A DNA stretch of 49,784 nucleotides from an uncultured bacterium. GTDB taxonomy: Bacteria > Myxococcota_A > UBA9042 > PHBI01. Of the stretch, positions 24,422 to 33,008 are shown piece by piece. Below the pieces are notes generated by a model. It ran no database searches. It saw only the letters and a list, made by a program, of their open reading frames with translations, and was not told the origin of the DNA. The translations under genes were made by a program, and so were the position numbers. Each line of letters opens with the position of its first letter. The first letter of the stretch is position 1. The stretch covers positions 1 through 49,784 of the forward strand of contig CALHXW010000368.1 of NCBI GenBank assembly GCA_938040325.1, written 5' to 3'.

Positions 24422-26029
24422 GTGCGTAATGACCTCCGAGACGCGGCGATTATCGAGCTGAGAAGTCGACTGCTGGAGGCCTGCCTCAAGCAGTCGCAGC
24501 TGCCCGGTGGACTGTCGCTTGATGTCCTGATCAACGACACGCTCTTTCACGAGCGCAAGCGGCTCGACACCGACCGCTCGAGCCCGACATGGGCCGCTGA
24601 CGTGTCCTTTTGGGACGGCATCAAGAGCAAGCTTGGCCGGTCTGGCCCAGCGCAGCACCGGCAGCTGCTCAGCGCCATCATCGAGCGCTTCACCGAAGAG
24701 GTGCGCGGCAACTTCAATCCGATGGTGTTTCAGTTCGCCACGAAGGTGATGCCGCGCGCTCTACCTGTGCTGCTCAACGCCGTGAGTCCTAAGCGCCTGT
24801 TTCGACGCGGCGTCCCGGAGATGGCCGACACCATCAAGCTGCAGGGCAACATCGAAGGTCTGCAGCGAGCCGCCGAGCAAGGCACGGTCATCCTCACGCC
24901 GACCCATGTGTCCAACCTCGACAGCCCCGTGATCGGCTGGGCCCTCCACGCGATGGGCTTGCCGCCTTTCACGTACGGCGCTGGACTCAACCTCTTCTCC
25001 AACCCCGTGCTTGCGTACTTCATGCGCAACCTTGGGGCCTATCGCGTCGACCGGCGCAAGACCGCGCCACTCTACAAGGACATCCTCAAAGAGTACGCGA
25101 CCGTCTCAATCGAGATGGGCCAGCCGAACCTCTTCTTCCCTGCTGGCACCCGCGTTCGGAGCGGGCACTTGGAGCACAAGCTGAAGCTCGGGCTCTTGTC
25201 GTCTGGGCTGCGCGCCTACATCAACAACGTTGCGCGCAATAAGGAAAACCCCAACGTCTACATCGTGCCGTGCACGCTCAACTATCACCTCGTGCTTGAA
25301 GCCGAGACGCTGATCGAGGACCACCTGAAAGCCGCTGGCAAGTCGCGCTACATCATCAGCGACGACGAGTCCTCAAACGCACGAAAGATCGCCGCGTTCG
25401 CTCAGAACCTCGTCAACCTCGACAGCGGCGTGGTCATCCACATTGGCGATCCGCTCGATCCCTTTGGCAACGCGGTCGATGAGCAGGGCCGCTCCCTCGA
25501 CCCCCGCGGTCGGATCGTCGAGATCGACCGCTATGTGCGCGACGGCAGCGGCCAGGCAATTCACCTGCCGCAGCGCGACCGCGCGTTCACCTATGAGGCC
25601 GGCCAGGCGGTCGCAAGCGCGTTCTCTCGCTACACCGTTGCCCTGTCGACCAACATCGTTGCGCTGAGCGCGTTCGAGTTGCTGCGTCGGCGCCACCCGA
25701 AGCTGGATCTCTTCCGGCTGCTTCGTATCGGCGATGAAGGCACCGGCATCAAGATGACCGTGCTAGCGACCGAGGTCCGGCGCGTCTGGGAGCAGCTCAA
25801 CGAGCTCGCCAGTGCGGGCAAGATCGTCCTGGCAGACGAGGTCATCGCTGGCGACTCCACCGAGATCATCCGAGACGCGCTGCGGCACTTCGGCTCGTAT
25901 CACACGCGCGCCGTGCTCAAGCGCCGCGGCGACCGTGTCTTCACCGAGGACATGAACGTGCTGCTCTACTACTCCAACCGGCTCCGCAGCTACGGACTCG
26001 AGCCCAAGCCTGACGGAGGTCAGCAATGA
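24422..26029 (+). CDS. Glycerol-3-phosphate acyltransferase (PlsB-like)
   Basis: A 535-residue acyltransferase that should transfer an acyl chain to glycerol-3-phosphate, the first step of phospholipid synthesis; membrane-associated. The catalytic block I is TPTHVSNLDSP (His-x4-Asp, near residue 162) and block III is FFPAGTRVRSG (near 240), with Ala in the place of the usual Glu in EGTR. VYIVPCTLNYHLVLE matches block IV. It is shorter than E. coli PlsB (about 800 residues). The start is GTG 24422. The last codons overlap gpsA (ATGA), so the enzyme that makes its substrate is translated next to it. A lysophosphatidate acyltransferase is the alternative. Confidence 0.85.
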   Translation: MRNDLRDAAIIELRSRLLEACLKQSQLPGGLSLDVLINDTLFHERKRLDTDRSSPTWAADVSFWDGIKSKLGRSGPAQHRQLLSAIIERFTEEVRGNFNPMVFQFATKVMPRALPVLLNAVSPKRLFRRGVPEMADTIKLQGNIEGLQRAAEQGTVILTPTHVSNLDSPVIGWALHAMGLPPFTYGAGLNLFSNPVLAYFMRNLGAYRVDRRKTAPLYKDILKEYATVSIEMGQPNLFFPAGTRVRSGHLEHKLKLGLLSSGLRAYINNVARNKENPNVYIVPCTLNYHLVLEAETLIEDHLKAAGKSRYIISDDESSNARKIAAFAQNLVNLDSGVVIHIGDPLDPFGNAVDEQGRSLDPRGRIVEIDRYVRDGSGQAIHLPQRDRAFTYEAGQAVASAFSRYTVALSTNIVALSAFELLRRRHPKLDLFRLLRIGDEGTGIKMTVLATEVRRVWEQLNELASAGKIVLADEVIAGDSTEIIRDALRHFGSYHTRAVLKRRGDRVFTEDMNVLLYYSNRLRSYGLEPKPDGGQQ

Positions 26030-27108
26030 GTGACGGACGTGCAACGGTTATCGGCGGCGGTTCGTGGGGCACAGCGCTCGCGCACCTCATGGCGTACAAC
26101 GGAAACGACGTGCGGCTGTGGATGCGCAACGAAGAGCGCGTTGCCGAGCTCAACAGCGCCCACACCAACACGCGCTACCTCAAAGAGCGCGAGGTTCACT
26201 CTGGGGTGGTTGCAACCTCGGACCTTGTCGAGGCGGCCAAGCACTCACGGCTCATCATCGTCGCCATTCCCTCGAAACACTTCCGCGAGGTGGTTCACAC
26301 GCTCGGTGAGCACGTCACGGGCGAACAGATCCTCTTGTCGGCAACAAAAGGATTCGAGGCCGAGCACCTTAAGCGCATGTCCGAGGTGCTCGCCGAAGAG
26401 ACCTGCGTCAAGAAGGTCGGCGCGATCAGTGGGCCCAACCTCGCCGATGAGGTGATGGACGGTCATCCGACAGCGACGGTCATTGCTAGCCGCTTCGACG
26501 AGGTCGTCGAGCAGGCGGAGTCTCGGCTCGCTGGACCGACGCTGCGCGTTTACGGCAACCACGACATTGTCGGCGTCGAGATCTTTGGCGCGCTCAAGAA
26601 CGTCCTGGCCATTGCGAGCGGCATCGCCGCCGGCGTTGGTACCGGCATGAACTCGCGCGCCATGTTGCTCACTCGCGGACTCGCCGAGATCACGCGCTTT
26701 GCCGCTGCGGCGGGCGGCAACGACCTCACAGGTCTTGGCCTCGCGGGTATCGGCGACATCATTGCGACGTGCATGTCGCCGCTGTCGCGAAACCACACGC
26801 TGGGCCGCAAGATCGCTGCGGGCAAGAGCCTCGAGGAAGCTCGCGCGGAGATGCATAAGGTCGCTGAGGGGGTCAACACGACCCGCGCGATCTGCCTTCA
26901 CGCCGACAGGCTAGGCGTCGACATGCCGATCGCTCGTGCTGTGCACCGTCTCCTCTTTGAGGGCCATAGCGCCAGCGATGTGTTGAGCGACCTGATGGCA
27001 CGAACGTCTCGCTTCGAGCACACCGAGCGCATCATCGGCAGTCCGATGGAGCAGCGTGGGTCGGTGATTGAGTCGGCGCTCGCGGTCATCGGCCGCATGG
27101 GCAACTAG
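26026..27108 (+). CDS. gpsA: Glycerol-3-phosphate dehydrogenase [NAD(P)+]
   Basis: Reduces dihydroxyacetone phosphate to sn-glycerol-3-phosphate for lipid synthesis. It has 360 residues, near the family norm. The dinucleotide loop is ATVIGGGSWGTALAHLMA. VVAIPSKHFREV, LLSATKGFE and AISGPNLADEV are conserved substrate-site segments. The catalytic Lys lies in VEIFGALKNVLAIASGIAAGVG. GLAGIGDIIATCMSPLSRNHTLG is the C-terminal helical domain. The ATG overlaps the stop of the acyltransferase gene by 4 bp, and the App1-like gene starts 3 bp after its stop. Confidence 0.97.
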   Translation: MSDGRATVIGGGSWGTALAHLMAYNGNDVRLWMRNEERVAELNSAHTNTRYLKEREVHSGVVATSDLVEAAKHSRLIIVAIPSKHFREVVHTLGEHVTGEQILLSATKGFEAEHLKRMSEVLAEETCVKKVGAISGPNLADEVMDGHPTATVIASRFDEVVEQAESRLAGPTLRVYGNHDIVGVEIFGALKNVLAIASGIAAGVGTGMNSRAMLLTRGLAEITRFAAAAGGNDLTGLGLAGIGDIIATCMSPLSRNHTLGRKIAAGKSLEEARAEMHKVAEGVNTTRAICLHADRLGVDMPIARAVHRLLFEGHSASDVLSDLMARTSRFEHTERIIGSPMEQRGSVIESALAVIGRMGN

Positions 27109-27111
27109 CGG

Positions 27112-28149
27112 ATGGCGCGTCGACCCTACCGCTACCCGCTCGACCGTACTCAGGAGCGCATCTTTCCGCCCGACTTTAGCGGACGAATCTATGTGTGGGA
27201 CATCGACAAGACTTACCTCGCCAGCGACATCGACAGCCTGCGCGGCTTGCTAGCGATCCCGCTCGAGTTCGCCGTCGACAAGCGGAACGTCGCGGGCACG
27301 CCTGCGCTGCTACGAGCGCTGCGACGGGGAACGGCTGACGAAGGCCTCACCGACGCCAACCCCATCTACTTTGTGTCGGCCAGCCCGCCGCAGCTGCGCA
27401 GCGTGATTGAGCGCAAGATGCTGCTCGACGGCGTTGAGTACGATGGCATCACCTTCAAAGACCAGCTGTGGCTGGCGCGTCGCGCGAAGTTCGGCAAGCT
27501 GCGCGAGCAGATCGGCTACAAGCTCTCGGCGCTCTTGCTCAACCGCATGGAGCTACCTGCAGACTGTGTCGAGACACTGTTTGGGGACGATAGCGAGGCG
27601 GACGGGCTGATCTACAGCATGTACGCCGACATCGTTGCCGGGCGGCTGCGCGGCGAGCAGCTCCAGCGGACGTTGCTCAAGCGTGGGGTTCGCGCTGAGG
27701 ACGCCGCGTATGTGCGAGACCTTGCCGATGAGGTGCCAGCACGGGAGATGGTCGGTCGCGTCTACATCAACCTGGAGAACAAGAGCGATCCGAGCCGCTT
27801 CGCGGACTTTGGTCCGAGCCTCGTTCCCTGTTGGGACACGTTTCAGATGGCACTGAGTCTCTACGAAGACGGCCACCTGCTCGCTCCTAGCGTCGGCGAC
27901 GTCGGCGCGGCACTCATCGAAAACTACGGTCGCAACGCGCCGTCGCTCTTGCGCAGCGCAGCCGATCTCGTCTCGCGCGGCCACCTCGGTCTCGCGAACC
28001 TGCAAGCCTTGTGGCCGACCCTCGTCGAGCGCGAGCTAGCGCCGGACTACTTCGTGGTCGACGAAGCGCGGCGCGATGAGCACCCGCCAGCACCTGCCCC
28101 GAAGCCAGGCGCCATGCGAACACCCAAGGGCCTGATTGCCACCGTCTAG
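27112..28149 (+). CDS. App1-type phosphatidate phosphatase-like protein (HAD fold)
   Basis: A 345-residue protein. IYVWDIDKTYLASDI near residue 27 is the DxDxT nucleophile motif of HAD phosphatases. IYFVSASPPQLRSVIERKML supplies the motif II Ser and the pattern of the App1 catalytic domain. LFGDDSEADGLIYSMYADI is the acidic motif III/IV. App1 dephosphorylates phosphatidate to diacylglycerol. The ATG lies 3 bp after gpsA, the third gene of a lipid cassette, which supports a lipid phosphate substrate. The last 100 residues are less conserved and Pro-rich at the end. Another phosphorylated substrate is possible. Confidence 0.82.
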   Translation: MARRPYRYPLDRTQERIFPPDFSGRIYVWDIDKTYLASDIDSLRGLLAIPLEFAVDKRNVAGTPALLRALRRGTADEGLTDANPIYFVSASPPQLRSVIERKMLLDGVEYDGITFKDQLWLARRAKFGKLREQIGYKLSALLLNRMELPADCVETLFGDDSEADGLIYSMYADIVAGRLRGEQLQRTLLKRGVRAEDAAYVRDLADEVPAREMVGRVYINLENKSDPSRFADFGPSLVPCWDTFQMALSLYEDGHLLAPSVGDVGAALIENYGRNAPSLLRSAADLVSRGHLGLANLQALWPTLVERELAPDYFVVDEARRDEHPPAPAPKPGAMRTPKGLIATV

Positions 28150-28205
28150 CGTTGTTCGGACGCGGACCGAGTAGCAGCAGCACCCGCTAGCTTAGCCGCG
28201 CTTGG

Positions 28206-29307
28206 TCAGCCGCTTGGGAAGGCGATGAGGTAGCTCTTGACGAAGGGCTCAAGGTCGCCATCGAGCACGGCGTTGACGTTGGAGTTTTCGGTGTTGGTCC
28301 GCAGGTCTTTGACGATCTGGTACGGGTGCAGCACGTAGTTCCGAATCTGGCTTCCGAACGCAATGTCCTGCTTGCCAGCCTCCACGGCGTCACGCTCGGC
28401 GTTCTGACGGTCGATCTCGAGCTGATAGAGCCGCGCCTTGAGCATCTTCATCGCCTTGGCGCGGTTTTTGTGCTGGCTGCGCTCTGCCTGGCACTGGACG
28501 ACCACACCCGTTGGCTCGTGGACGATTCGCACGGCCGAGTCCGTCTTGTTGACGTGCTGTCCGCCAGCGCCACTGGCCCGGTAGGTGTCGACGCGCAGGT
28601 CGCTCTCGTTGATCTCGACTTCGATGTCGTCGTCGAGCTCCGGGTAGACGAAAGCCGCCGCAAACGCCGTGTGGCGTCGTGCGTTGGAGTCGAAGGGCGA
28701 GATTCGGACCAAGCGATGCACCCCGGCCTCTGAGCGAAGCATGCCGTAGGCCCAGTCGCCGCGAACCGCAATCGACGCCGACTTGATGCCCGCTTCTTCG
28801 CCGTCTTGGCGGTCGAGCATCTCGATCTTCCAACCCTGGCGCTCGCAGTAGCGCGTGTACATGCGGAAGAGCATCTCCGCCCAGTCTTGGCTGTCGGTGC
28901 CACCCGCACCTGCATTCACCGTCAGGATCGCGTCGTTTCCGTCCTGCGCGCCGCCCAGCATGCGCGTGAACTCAAGCTGGCCAATCGCCACATCTGCACG
29001 CTTGAGCGCGTCTCGGACGTCATCACCGACCGAGCTGTCCGACTCGGCCTCGCCGAGCTCGATCATGACCTCGGCGTCGTCGAGCGCCTCGCCCGGCCGG
29101 CTCAGTCGCTCCAGGGCTTGCTGCACTTGGGTGCGCTCTTTCAGGAGCCCCTGGGCACGCTCGTTGTCGTCCCAGAGGTCAGGCGCGGCAAGGATCGCTT
29201 CTAGCTCACTCAGACGTGCTTCTTTGCCTGCGACGTCAAAGATGCCCCCTAAGCGCGCCGAGGCGCTCCTTGAGCTTGGCCAGCTTGTCTTTTTCGTTGT
29301 CGAACAT
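28206..29307 (-). CDS. prfB: Peptide chain release factor 2, made by programmed +1 frameshift
   Basis: Recognises UGA and UAA stop codons and triggers peptide release. Translation starts at ATG 29307 (AGGAG upstream), reads 23 codons to an in-frame TGA at 29236-29238, shifts +1 and continues to TGA at 28206; the product is 366 residues, the normal RF2 length. The stop-recognition tripeptide is in RISPFDSN and the catalytic GGQ in ASGAGGQHVNKTDSA. The N-terminal coiled-coil region (ARLSELEAILAAPDLWDD) fits RF2 rather than RF1. The gene should be autoregulated: low RF2 favours the shift. It is convergent with the lipid cassette. Confidence 0.97.
29235..29250 (-). promoter_or_regulatory. Programmed +1 frameshift site in prfB
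   Basis: On the minus strand the sequence is AGG GGG CAT CTT TGA C. It holds the internal Shine-Dalgarno-like AGGGGG, a 3-base spacer, the slippery CTT codon and the TGA followed by C, the classic RF2 autoregulatory arrangement. The downstream frame begins at GAC (Asp24). Confidence 0.95.
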
Positions 29308-29364
29308 CGGCTGCACTCCTGGGCGGACAGCGCCTCGCACTTACCGCGCGGCCCCTCAACGTTC

Positions 29365-29393
29365 AAGGCCCCATCACATCGTGACGGGGCCTT
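29365..29393 (-). terminator. Hairpin terminator after the lipoprotein gene
   Basis: AAGGCCCC and GGGGCCTT form an 8-bp outer stem, and an inner TCAC/GTGA pair closes a 3-base loop. It lies between the lipoprotein stop (29428) and prfB, both on the minus strand. The following T content is low (TTGAACGTTG), so it may be only partly efficient and could allow readthrough into prfB. Confidence 0.6.
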
Positions 29394-29427
29394 GTTGGAT
29401 GGACAGCTTGGCGCTAGCCAGACTCCG

Positions 29428-30162
29428 CTAGAACGGGGATTGGCAGAGCTTGCCGCCAACCGTCGAGCCAATGCGGCAATAGCCGAGCTCGATTCCGAGA
29501 CTCGTACCCGGCTCGTTGGTCCAAAAGAGCAACATCTCTGCCCCTCCGCCGAGCGTCAGGAAGACGTCCGACTCGTTGACGCCACCAACCTGTGCACTCC
29601 CTTGGTCGACGGCCGTCGTGGTCCAGAACGTGTGGGCATTGGGGTGCTCTGGCTTCATCGCGCAGAAGAACCAGCCCCGCGTCTCGGTCGTTGTGCCCGC
29701 GCGCGCGTCCCTGATCACCGAGTACCAGGTGTTGCCGTCGATGTAGAGCAACTCGGCGTAGTCGTTGTCGGCGTCCGGAAGGTCTGGGTTGGCGGTGCCG
29801 TCGTCGTCAAAGCCCATCACGCGGTACATGCCTTGGACCTCCGGGTGTCCGCCGGGACAGCCGTTGCAGGTGTAGGTCTGACCCGCAATAGTCGCGCCGC
29901 CCCATGGGTACTGGGCGCCGTGGATCCCATCGATGAACGTCGACTGATCGCAGTCAGCTGCTGCCGGCGGGGTCACGTTCACGCGCGTGTCGACGCCGGT
30001 CAGCTGGCTCACGCCGGCCACGACCGGGCCACCCGTGTCCACGCCGCCGATGACGTCGTTTCCGTTGTCGTCCGGGTCATCGTCGCCGCAAGCGCCTAGC
30101 GCAAGGGCACAGCTCGCAATGAGGACTACCAATCGCGGCATGAAGGAATCTCTGAGGGTCAT
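29428..30162 (-). CDS. Predicted lipoprotein of unknown function
   Basis: A 244-residue protein from ATG 30162 (GGAGA upstream). The signal peptide ends in the lipobox LGAC, followed by an acidic GDDDPDDNG linker. The mature domain has four Cys residues in its first part (ADCDQS, TYTCNGCPGG), a segment rich in Asp and Tyr (GFDDDGTANPDLPDADNDYAE), and strand-rich text to the end (IELGYCRIG). I do not recognise the family. The Asp-rich loop could bind calcium, which is inference. Confidence 0.8.
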   Translation of the reverse strand: MTLRDSFMPRLVVLIASCALALGACGDDDPDDNGNDVIGGVDTGGPVVAGVSQLTGVDTRVNVTPPAAADCDQSTFIDGIHGAQYPWGGATIAGQTYTCNGCPGGHPEVQGMYRVMGFDDDGTANPDLPDADNDYAELLYIDGNTWYSVIRDARAGTTTETRGWFFCAMKPEHPNAHTFWTTTAVDQGSAQVGGVNESDVFLTLGGGAEMLLFWTNEPGTSLGIELGYCRIGSTVGGKLCQSPF

Positions 30163-30359
30163 GTTGGTCTCCGTTGGTCCCCGCACGGATGGTCAGCGCA
30201 GCCGAGGGGGAACGCGGCTCGCGACCTGGAGAATAGAAAGGGTCACCGGACGACGCAACCCGTCGGCGAGGATCGGCGCGTTTCCGCAGCCAACGTCGCT
30301 GCGCCCGAGCCAGCGGCTATCCCCGCGACACACGGTGTCAGATCGGGTAACACACCTCC

Positions 30360-30740
30360 ATGACGTGGACCCAGGCACTTGCGGTAGCAGCGGGCGGCGC
30401 GATCGGCGCGGTGCTTCGCTGGCTGGTGGCCTCCTGGGCGGGACGCAGCGCACTCGCAGGTCAGCTCCCGTGGGGCACGCTGCTGGTGAATGTAGCGGGA
30501 ACAGCGCTGCTGGCGTGGTTGGTGATGGCGAGCCAAGCGGGTCGGGGGCTCAGCGAGCACGGAATGTTGCTCTGGGGCACCGGGCTGTGCGGTGCGCTCA
30601 CGACGTTCTCAACCTTCGCGGTGGAAGCGTTGCTCCTCGCTCGAGTGGGTGCGTACGCCGCAGCAGGTACGTACCTCGCGCTCAACCTGGTGCTGTGCCT
30701 TGGTGTCGGCGCCGTGATCATCGCCGTGCTCAAGACATAA
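30360..30740 (+). CDS. crcB: Fluoride ion channel/exporter CrcB (FluC)
   Basis: A 126-residue inner-membrane protein with four hydrophobic helices. Family landmarks are AAGGAIGAVLRWLV in helix 1, GTLLVNVAGTALLAWL in helix 2, and GLCGALTTFSTFAVEAL in helix 3, the last with the central Na+-site and Phe-box residues. It works as a dual-topology homodimer that lets fluoride leave the cell. The ATG at 30360 has no strong ribosome site. I looked for a fluoride riboswitch upstream and could not recognise one. Confidence 0.95.
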   Translation: MTWTQALAVAAGGAIGAVLRWLVASWAGRSALAGQLPWGTLLVNVAGTALLAWLVMASQAGRGLSEHGMLLWGTGLCGALTTFSTFAVEALLLARVGAYAAAGTYLALNLVLCLGVGAVIIAVLKT

Positions 30741-30889
30741 GCATCGTCGTCGTGCGGCCTTGGCTGTTGGCGCCAGTCGCGTCTGGATCCAACGCGATGG
30801 CGCCCAAACCCAAAATGGCCAACCCAATGGGTTGACCCTTTAAGCGACGCGTCTTGGCGATACGTCGAGTGTCCTGGCGATCCAACGCT

Positions 30890-30910
30890 GATCCTGCGTG
30901 ACGCAGGATC
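30890..30910 (-). terminator. Hairpin downstream of the small basic protein gene
   Basis: GATCCTGCG-TGA-CGCAGGATC is a perfect 9-bp stem with a 3-base loop, 7 bp after the stop codon of the 59-residue gene. It lacks a T-run. A competing pairing with the GGATCAG at the gene end is possible. Confidence 0.5.
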
Positions 30911-30917
30911 CGTCGGA

Positions 30918-31097
30918 TCAGGACTCGTTGGCGGCCTCTTCGGCGAGCCACTTCTTCACGCCAACAGTCTCGCTGTTGCGGAAGCGACGGCGCTGGGCCT
31001 TGGTGAGCTTGCTGTAGACAGCCTTGAAGCCCTTGCGCAGCTCGCGCTTCTTGGCCTTGCGCTCAGTACGGTCAGTGATCTGCTTGGTGTTCGCCAT
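30918..31097 (-). CDS. Small basic protein, 59 residues, unknown function
   Basis: ATG 31097 opens a 59-codon frame that begins MANTKQITDRTERKAKKREL, continues through KAVYSKLTKAQRRRFRNSE and ends VKKWLAEEAANES. It is rich in Lys and Arg, with a strongly helical pattern and an acidic C-terminus. Codon third positions are G/C-rich like neighbouring genes, which supports real coding. The charge suggests binding to RNA, DNA or the ribosome, but I recognise no named family. A stable hairpin follows the stop. It is transcribed after the pepA region but probably from its own promoter. Confidence 0.7.
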   Translation of the reverse strand: MANTKQITDRTERKAKKRELRKGFKAVYSKLTKAQRRRFRNSETVGVKKWLAEEAANES

Positions 31098-31202
31098 CGT
31101 CTCTGTATCCTCAATCGAATTAGCCTGCGGCTTCTACGCGAAGACGTGCCGCTAGGCAAGTGAGAGTTGTCTCGTAAGCGTCGCGTCGGAGCGACCCGCT
31201 GC

Positions 31203-32657
31203 CTACTTCAGGTAGTCGCCGTTGAAGAGCTCCAGGAGCAACGCCACGCCGTAGCCCGTGCCACGGCCCTTTGACGAGCTCGGACCGGCGATGTCGACGT
31301 GCAGCCAGCTGCCCTTGTAGTCGCCCAAGTGCTCCGCAATGAACTGCCCCGCACACGAAGACTGTGCGTTCATTCGGTCCTTCACCGAGTTTTTCAGATC
31401 GGCGACCTTGCTCTTGAACTCGCCTCGGAAAAACTCCGGTGCGTAGGGCAGGGGATGGGTGAGATCGCCACATCGCTTGCCAGCAGCGACGGCGTCGACT
31501 TCGATGGCTTCGTTGTTGGCCATGATCGCGGCGTGCGCCTTGCCGGTCGCGATCAGCTGCGCGCCAGTGAGCGTCGCAAGGTCGACGATCACGGTCGGGC
31601 TGAGGTGCTTGGCGGCGTAGGCAACGCCGTCTCCCAAGACCAAGCGCCCCTCTGCGTCGGTGTTGTTCACCTCAACGCGCTTGCCAGAGTACATGTGGAG
31701 GATGTCGTCGGGGCGCGTCGAGTCGGGGCCGACGCTGTTTTCCGCCAAGCAGAGCAGCGCATCGATGGTGTACGGCAGCTCAAGCTTCGCTGCTGCCTGG
31801 AACGCTCCAAGCACCGCAGCGGCGCCGCCCATGTCGGTCTTCATCCCCGGCATGTGGGACTTGCCCTTGATGCTCAAGCCGCCGGTGTCAAAGACGATGC
31901 CCTTGCCGACCCAGCTCACGCGGGCCCGCGAGCTCGCGGGTGTGTACTTCAGGTGCACAAGCGCCGGCTTGTGCGTGGACGCCTTGCCAACGCCGACGAG
32001 ACCACCAAAGCCGCGCTCTTCGAGCTGGGCAAAGTCGATCACGTCGACTTGAGCGCCAACCTCGTTGGCAATCTCAACAGCGCGGGCGACGAAAGCCGTC
32101 GTGTTGAGCTCTGACGGAGGCATGTCGACGAGCCGTGCCGCCTCCCGGACCGAGGCCGCGACGATGCTGAGGTGAGTCGCATCGGTGGTGCTGCCGTCAC
32201 CCGTGAGGATCGCGACGTCCAGGGACGCCGACGACGGCTTACGAATCGAGTTCTTGTAGAGAGGAAACGCCCGCGCCACTGCGCTCGCGGTCGAGACAGC
32301 AGCGTCAGCCGATGGGACCGCGACGATCAGCAAGGTCTTGCCAGGCTTGCTCGCGATGCCCGCAACGTACGATGCAAGCACGTCGGGTCGGGTCGGCACG
32401 TTGTGGCGGCTGGCACGGTCGCTGATCGCCAGCACGCTCACACGCGCGGGAGAGCCCGTCAGCCAGGTCGCTGTGGTCGCCCCGTTGTCGCCGGGCGACA
32501 GCGAGTCGACCATGGAGCGCCACACCTCTCGGACACTGGCAGGGAGCGCGGCTTGGGTTGCCTCATGCAGCAACATCGACTTCTGGCCAGCAACGGCCAG
32601 GTATTTGTAGCCGCTCAGGTCAGCAAGCTCAGGAAGGAATCGAAGCTCGGACGCCAT
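31203..32657 (-). CDS. pepA: Leucyl aminopeptidase family protein (M17)
   Basis: A 484-residue cytoplasmic zinc/manganese aminopeptidase. The metal and catalytic residues are visible in SWVGKGIVFDTGGLSIKGKS (Lys and Asp ligands), GMKTDMGGAAAVLGAF and the signature NTDAEGRLVLGDG. The closing region GSWLHVDIAGPSSSKGRGTGYGVALLLELF is the normal M17 C-terminus. The ATG at 32657 has GGAG upstream. The same frame stays open for 1.7 kb further upstream but there it is only the reverse of aroA. It is divergent from aroA. Confidence 0.95.
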   Translation of the reverse strand: MASELRFLPELADLSGYKYLAVAGQKSMLLHEATQAALPASVREVWRSMVDSLSPGDNGATTATWLTGSPARVSVLAISDRASRHNVPTRPDVLASYVAGIASKPGKTLLIVAVPSADAAVSTASAVARAFPLYKNSIRKPSSASLDVAILTGDGSTTDATHLSIVAASVREAARLVDMPPSELNTTAFVARAVEIANEVGAQVDVIDFAQLEERGFGGLVGVGKASTHKPALVHLKYTPASSRARVSWVGKGIVFDTGGLSIKGKSHMPGMKTDMGGAAAVLGAFQAAAKLELPYTIDALLCLAENSVGPDSTRPDDILHMYSGKRVEVNNTDAEGRLVLGDGVAYAAKHLSPTVIVDLATLTGAQLIATGKAHAAIMANNEAIEVDAVAAGKRCGDLTHPLPYAPEFFRGEFKSKVADLKNSVKDRMNAQSSCAGQFIAEHLGDYKGSWLHVDIAGPSSSKGRGTGYGVALLLELFNGDYLK

Positions 32658-33008
32658 AGGATGCACTCCAGCGCGTTGTGGACTCACGCCGCCGACCTCT
32701 GCCGACAACGCAGGACGGTGGTCATGGCACAAGGCAGGCGCGTCCGGCAACTGCGGTGACAGGTTGGTGCCCATGCCGACCTCTTCGATCCAACGTGGGC
32801 GTTGGCTCCCGGTCGCCGAAAACTGGCGAGGGCAGCCCCTCGACAGACAACACGGAGCCCCCATCGACCCCGCTCTTGGCTGCGTCGACCGAAGTTGGGT
32901 CCAGCCGCCGGAGAGCGGCGAGGAGGCGCGTTCGTCTCCCTGTCTTGAGGCGGGACGCTCGCCAAAACCTGGCTTTTCGCCGGCGTCTCTAGCGGCTATG
33001 TTCGGGCC
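32658..33008 (+). other. Intergenic region between pepA and aroA
   Basis: About 350 bp between divergent starts. Frames on both strands are open here but lack protein-like composition. TATGTT at 32998 is a plausible -10 for aroA, but it would place transcription almost at the start codon (a near-leaderless message) and no matching -35 is evident. No repeat or hairpin was recognised. Confidence 0.45.

Noticed and set aside
30187-30359. Fluoride riboswitch upstream of crcB
   Set aside because: I could not find the conserved pseudoknot segments; the sequence shows no match to the known pattern.
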